NCBI GenBank assembly: GCA_025399215.1
Contig: MU621142.1
Coordinates: 17,522-81,521, forward strand
Source: Globomyces pollinis-pini
Taxonomy: Eukaryota; Chytridiomycota; Chytridiomycetes; Rhizophydiales; Globomycetaceae
Reading direction: 5' to 3'
Length of the DNA: 64,000 nt
A program made the position numbers and the translations under genes. The notes under the pieces are model-generated. The model saw nothing but the letters and a program-made list of their open reading frames with translations, did no database searches and was not told the DNA's origin. Positions 60,563 through 64,000 of the stretch are shown piece after piece. The stretch's first letter is position 1, and each line of letters starts with the position of its first letter.

Positions 60563-61973
60563 TCATTGTAGTACCTTTCCAAATTGAACATTATCCATAA
60601 TTGCGGTTCCTACCCTAACACGAGTACCACCAACGGTGTTGGATCTATATACGTTATAACCAGCAGCCCAGGCTGACCCGAACCAGGTCAAGTTCTTTGG
60701 GGTGAGATTTTTCAAATTGGATAGTGATGGTGCATTCGGTTGAGGGAATGCAGTCGCTGAAGAAAGATTTTGAATCAACAGCCCATAACGTCTGATCATC
60801 TTGACCATTCTTGCATCATCGATTCCAAATCCCGGTGATACTGGAAATCCTGGTGCATGGTAGGAAAAGAACCCTCCTTCTTCTGAGTGTGTATAGAAAC
60901 CACCTAGTATGGATCAATAACAATACACGTACCATCTCGGGAATGATATCGCAAACTCCATACCATACACCCACTAATCTTGGTGTCTTTCAACGCCATG
61001 TCAAAATATCTTTGTACAACTTCAAATCGAAATCCAACCTCTCCCAATACAAACGCCTTGTTGTACTGCGCAACCCAATTTGAATCCTTTGTAATTCTCG
61101 GATAATCACTCTCTCCATAATAATAATGGTTTGAAAAAATATCAATGGAAGGATGTTGCAATGCCGCAATTGGATATCGATTAGGTGCATCAAGACCTCC
61201 TTGAGTACCATCCATGACCAGAGTCTTTGGAGCCAATTGCTTAATCAACGTCGCCATCTCAATCGACCAACTGGCAGGTGGTGCCGGACCATCCCAACCT
61301 CCCAATTCATTTCCCAACTGCCACGCTAACATCGTTGGATCATCACCATACCTAGAATGAACTTCAACCTTTCATACCTGATTCCATTGACAGTATTGAT
61401 CCGGTTGAGTGTGTATCGAATCAAATTTTTGAAATCTTCTATTAATATCGAATTGTTAAAGAATTGACTAGGAGGCAAGTTACGTAATTTGGTAAAATAA
61501 GCGTAATCACCAAAGTTCCCTGGAGGAGCAGCATCACCACCATTATGATTATTGATGAATGGGACAATCAATCGAATTCCATGTTGTCGAGCAATATTCA
61601 ATGCATTATCAAAAGCAACCCAAGCAGGTTCATAGAATTGATTTGGACCCATCATATGATAAGTATTACCAAATCCCAACGTATAAGTTCGAATGACTCT
61701 TCCAGCAGAACCTTTGACAGTCAATACTGCATCCAATTGTTCTCTAGGTTCAGGATTAATCCAATCAGAATTAAGAGGATTCTTATAATCTTCAGTCATC
61801 AAGTAACCAGGAACGTTATAAGATGCCCATCGAAAATGATTCCCGTTTTCAAATAATTTGTGTCCGATTCGCGTAATAAAACTTTGAGATGGTGCTGCGG
61901 GTTCAATAGGTGGTGTGACACCAGACAAGGCTAATCCAAATATGAAGGAACATTTTATCAGTAAGGACATCAT
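60563..61973 (-). CDS. Secreted GH5 endo-beta-1,4-mannanase
   Basis: Glycoside hydrolase family 5 (subfamily 7-like) that cuts mannan or galactomannan. The start at 61973 gives a signal peptide (MMSLLIKCSFIFGLALSGVT). The N-terminal core has 'HFRWASYNVPGYLM' and 'AGRVIRTYTLGFGN'. A 26-nt intron precedes 'YGDDPTMLAWQLGNELGGWD', with the acid/base Glu in GNE, and 'DIFSNHYYYGESDYPR'. 'KAFVLGEVGFRF' holds the nucleophile Glu. A 29-nt intron leads to the C-terminal 'YNVYRSNTVGGTRVRVG'. Complete with both catalytic residues. Intron style matches its neighbours, so recent transfer is not indicated. Suggests feeding on plant or algal mannan. Confidence 0.92.
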
Positions 61974-62187
61974 TTTTGTGTGTATAAGAATTAAAATTGT
62001 TGACTTGGATTGTAAGTAAATATTTGTACATTTAACAAAACAAAAAACCAAGTATGTCAAATCCATAATCGATCTATTGCATATTGAAAATTATAATCTT
62101 ATTAATGATCGGTTTATTCAATTTAGACCAAAGGAACAATAAAAAAAATTGGTAATGGGTACAGATTAAAATATTAAAAAAATGAAA
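61974..62187. promoter_or_regulatory. Promoter region of the mannanase gene
   Basis: About 210 bp between the mannanase start and the upstream SDR stop on the same strand, with poly-A/T tracts near 62140-62180. No other signal recognised. Confidence 0.35.
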
Positions 62188-64000
62188 CTACCACCTGGTT
62201 GGAGTATAATTCTTTAGAAAAATACCCCACTTTTTGTCTCCATCACCATTTATGCCTGTGAGAACAGGATCCAAAACTCTCATTGCAGCATCCCATTCAT
62301 CCAAAGGAGGTGGAGCATTTTCTCGTTTTTCCCATTGATCAACCGGATTTTCATCTGTAATCCAACCAGTATCAACTGCAGTCATAAAGATATTTAACGC
62401 TGCAAATCCACTGGCAGATGTACGAGTCAACATATTAAGAGATGCCTTGGCCATATTACTATGTGGGTGGCAAGTGGTCTTCGGACTTTTTATTAGATAT
62501 TATTTGGCTTACCGATAAAACTGACCTTCCATGGCGGATACATTGACAATATACTTATCAATAGGCAATGATTCATCATCTAACGATTTAGTTGCTACCA
62601 TCATCTCCTTCAACTCTGAAATTAATATCCAAGGGGCAATAACATTAATAACTTGACATTCAAACATTTCAACAATTGAAATATTTCCTATTTCTTGTGT
62701 CCAAGAATTTTCTTTTCGTAAATCAACTTGTTGATCATCACGATCATATACATTTAATGGAAACAATCTTGTATTCTGTGTTTCAATATCCTCCATCGTT
62801 AATGGAACCTGACTTAGTTTAGATGACAAATTCGCAACTGTCGATAAACTATTCCCTGTTGAAGCCGATAAGTTTGATAATACAACCGATTGTAATCCAT
62901 CAGTAGCTTTGGATGGGTTTGTATCTTTAGTTGAATCTAAAAGTACAAACTGATATTCACCGTTCTCTTCTCGGTAAACGTTTGTAATAGACATTTTGGA
63001 GTAAACTTCTTTGTTTGGGATAATGGATTCATCCAGAATCAGATGTTTGTAAAATTGAGTTGGTTTACGAACTGTCTGAGCTGCATTATTGATAATAACC
63101 TATACAATAAACAAAATATATATAATTTTACATCCATTCTGTTAAAGTTTGATTTGATTTTGGAACAAAATTGATGTACCATTGTCATATCTCGAAAATC
63201 AATTCCATAGATATGTAATTGTTTTGCAAACGTTTCAAAATCAGGTTCTTTGGAATATCGAATAGCTGCATTATGTGGAAATCTAGTAGTAATAATAACT
63301 GTAGCCCCCATACGTAGTAGTTTCAAAGCTATACAGTATCCAATCTGGGATTAAACAATCAACGTTACCTTCACCCGAGCCCCTGTGACAATACAAACTC
63401 GACCTTCCATATTTGAAGAATAGAATCGTTTCTGATAGTTGAATTCAGCACAATTTGGACATAGTTGATCATAGAAATGATGTAATTTTTTGAATTTGTT
63501 TGGACAAATATGACATGATTTTGCATAGTTTAAAAATTCTTCTTGAGGCATAGAAGATTCTTGTTTTGAATGATGTTCCTCAATGTTATCGTCATGATGT
63601 TCCATTAACATGACTTTATCATCATCATTTGCATATAATTCTAAATCTGCAATAGAATTTAATTTTGCAGGAGGTAATGGCAAATCAAATGAACCTGTAC
63701 TTGAACCAACCAATTTCTTTCCTCTAAAATGAATTAGATATTCATCAATAACCTATTTTTTCTAATTAAAGTGTTTTGTAATAATTGACGATCAGCTAAT
63801 TTTTTGTTTATAATTTTAGATTTAGTTATTTTTTTGTTATCTTGATTTGTTGGAGCTACAGTTTTTGAAGCTAATTGGAATAATATTTTCAGGTCAGAAT
63901 TAGTAGCAGCATGCTTTTTATATTTAGGGAATTCCGAGTATATTTTGAATATTTTAATAGCAGATTCTAGTTCTTGTTTGGTATATAATTCAGACCATTC
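62188..64000 (-). CDS. Short-chain dehydrogenase-like protein with N-terminal CxxC pair (5' end outside window)
   Basis: The minus-strand gene runs off the window edge. After a basic N-terminal extension and an acidic linker come two CxxC pairs ('CHICPNKF' and 'QLCPNCAEFN') that could bind zinc. The SDR Rossmann fold follows: 'GRVCIVTGARVKIGYCIALK', 'MGATVIITTRFPHNAA', 'YGIDFRDMTMVHQFCSKI', 'VIINNAAQTVRKPTQFYKH', 'YIVNVSAMEGQFYRPK' and 'HSNMAKASLNMLTRTSA'. The usual YxxxK catalytic Tyr position is Ser (SNMAK). A long insertion lies between the NNAAQ motif and the later strands. Introns are 26-29 nt; the one at 63724-63752 begins GTTATT. Substrate unknown. Confidence 0.78.

Noticed and set aside
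60563..61973. Recent horizontal transfer of the mannanase from bacteria
   Set aside because: It carries the same 26-29 nt introns as neighbours, and fungal GH5 mannanases are common.

Overview
The window is nuclear DNA from a eukaryote that looks like a flagellated, early-diverging fungus of the chytrid or blastoclad grade. Four points support this. It has a fungal-type POM152 nucleoporin, a spindle-pole/Cep57-like protein, Ase1 and Rav1. It also has DRC2/CCDC65, an axonemal protein found only in lineages with motile cilia. It keeps respiratory complex I (NDUFS4 and the assembly factor NDUFAF5). The standard genetic code is used (TAA, TAG and TGA all end genes), the DNA is AT-rich and genes are tightly packed. 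I cannot assign a phylum from sequence alone. The strongest genomic signature is the introns: nearly every gene is cut by GT-AG introns of about 23-32 nt, often with a CTAAC-like branch site close to the acceptor. Most genes therefore appear as short open frames that must be joined.

Layout. 1-14.9 kb: TRAPPC8/Trs85 (vesicle tethering, 5' truncated), p150Glued dynactin (minus) and a very large Rav1/DMXL rabconnectin (minus). 15.4-17.6 kb: two tandem cyclophilins, the second with a mitochondrial presequence, then lipoyl-protein octanoyltransferase. 17.8-25.8 kb: Cep57/Ppc89-like protein, Ase1/PRC1, a probable mitochondrial RRM protein and DRC2. 25.9-34.8 kb: NDUFS4, a small membrane protein, UGP1, POM152, a HIG1-domain protein and MED20. 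34.8-45.6 kb: a seven-helix membrane protein, NDUFAF5 and prefoldin 2, then a gene-poor island of about 5 kb, then a second copy of the seven-helix family. The island holds an assembly gap, a 14-bp minisatellite, a hairpin-rich element, a solo LTR with target-site duplication, degenerate duplicated sequence and one hidden multi-exon gene. 45.6-53.3 kb: tandem EFM5-type methyltransferases, a FAD monooxygenase, importin-11 and a small tail-anchored-like protein. 53.5-64 kb: HIR3/CABIN1, inositol monophosphatase, a secreted GH5 mannanase and an SDR with an N-terminal CxxC pair (5' end off the window).

The genes are mostly housekeeping and do not form one pathway; neighbours are close because the genome is compact. 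Several are divergent pairs sharing promoters of under 60 bp (ASE1/RRM protein, POM152/HIG1, NDUFAF5/PFDN2). The features most worth following are the IDWG motif array in the Rav1/DMXL protein, the ultrashort introns (including two apparent introns placed back to back), the uncharacterised seven-helix family, and the all-phase-1 short-exon gene in the island.
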